DNA of 5,580 nucleotides from Clostridia bacterium (GTDB lineage Bacteria; Bacillota; Clostridia; UBA1381): NCBI GenBank assembly GCA_017420825.1, contig JAFQNU010000033.1:1-5580 (forward strand), written 5' to 3'. The notes under the pieces were generated by a model. The model was given only the letters and a program-made list of their open reading frames with translations, made no database searches and had not been told where the DNA came from. A program made the position numbers and the translations under genes. Positions within the stretch are counted from its first letter, which is position 1. Every line of letters begins with the position of its first letter. Shown here one piece after another: positions 5,565 through 5,580 of the stretch.

Positions 5565-5580
5565 ATGGAATTTACAAAAA
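5565..5580 (+). CDS. 5' end of a gene running off the window (MEFTK...)
   Basis: AGGAGA at 5551-5556 is a good ribosome binding site eight bases before the ATG at 5565, and a strong promoter lies upstream at 5490-5518. Only five codons (MEFTK) and one further base are inside the window. An in-frame ATG at 5556 is too close to the ribosome binding site to be the start. Diaminopimelate epimerase (DapF) proteins often begin M-x-F-T-K-M-H-G, and the next codon here starts with A, so DapF is possible. Five residues are far too few to identify the product, and I assign no function. Confidence 0.7.

Overview
The window looks like ordinary chromosomal DNA of a low-GC Gram-positive anaerobe, most likely a member of the Clostridia. 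This is inferred from the AT-rich sequence, strong AGGAGG-type ribosome binding sites, TTGNNN/TGNTATAAT-type promoters, a YitT-family protein with a C-terminal DUF2179 domain, and a tRNA with an encoded CCA end. The species cannot be named from the sequence. No transposase, integrase, CRISPR array, phage gene or recognisable defence gene is present.

Left half (93-2476, plus strand): shikimate kinase (aroK) is followed after 14 nt by a TIM-barrel protein related to endonuclease IV. A membrane protein of the YitT family then follows, with its own very good promoter at 1482-1510. A tRNA-Arg(CCU) gene starts 25 nt after the yitT-like stop codon. No terminator is visible between any of these genes until the hairpin that begins directly after the tRNA CCA end (2477-2513). 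All four may therefore share transcripts, with the tRNA cut out by processing.

Middle (2477-2553): two strong hairpins stand face to face. The first ends the plus-strand transcript and the second ends the minus-strand transcript coming from the right.

Right half (2589-5329, minus strand): a strong promoter (5363-5390) drives lemA, a DUF2207 membrane protein and a small helical lipoprotein, transcribed in that order. LemA and DUF2207 proteins are often neighbours in bacteria and are thought to act at the cell envelope, but their biochemical role is not settled. The lemA stop codon overlaps the ribosome binding site of the DUF2207 gene, which suggests translational coupling. The lipoprotein is the least characterised member. 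The three form the most interesting group in the window, as a candidate envelope module.

Right edge: a divergent promoter (5490-5518) and ribosome binding site lead into a gene that starts at 5565 and runs off the window after five codons (MEFTK).

I see no clear evidence for a wholly new system. The points worth checking are the lipoprotein partner of LemA/DUF2207, the short form of the DUF2207 protein, the apparent loss of one metal ligand in the endonuclease IV relative, and the tRNA placed at the end of a protein-coding transcript.
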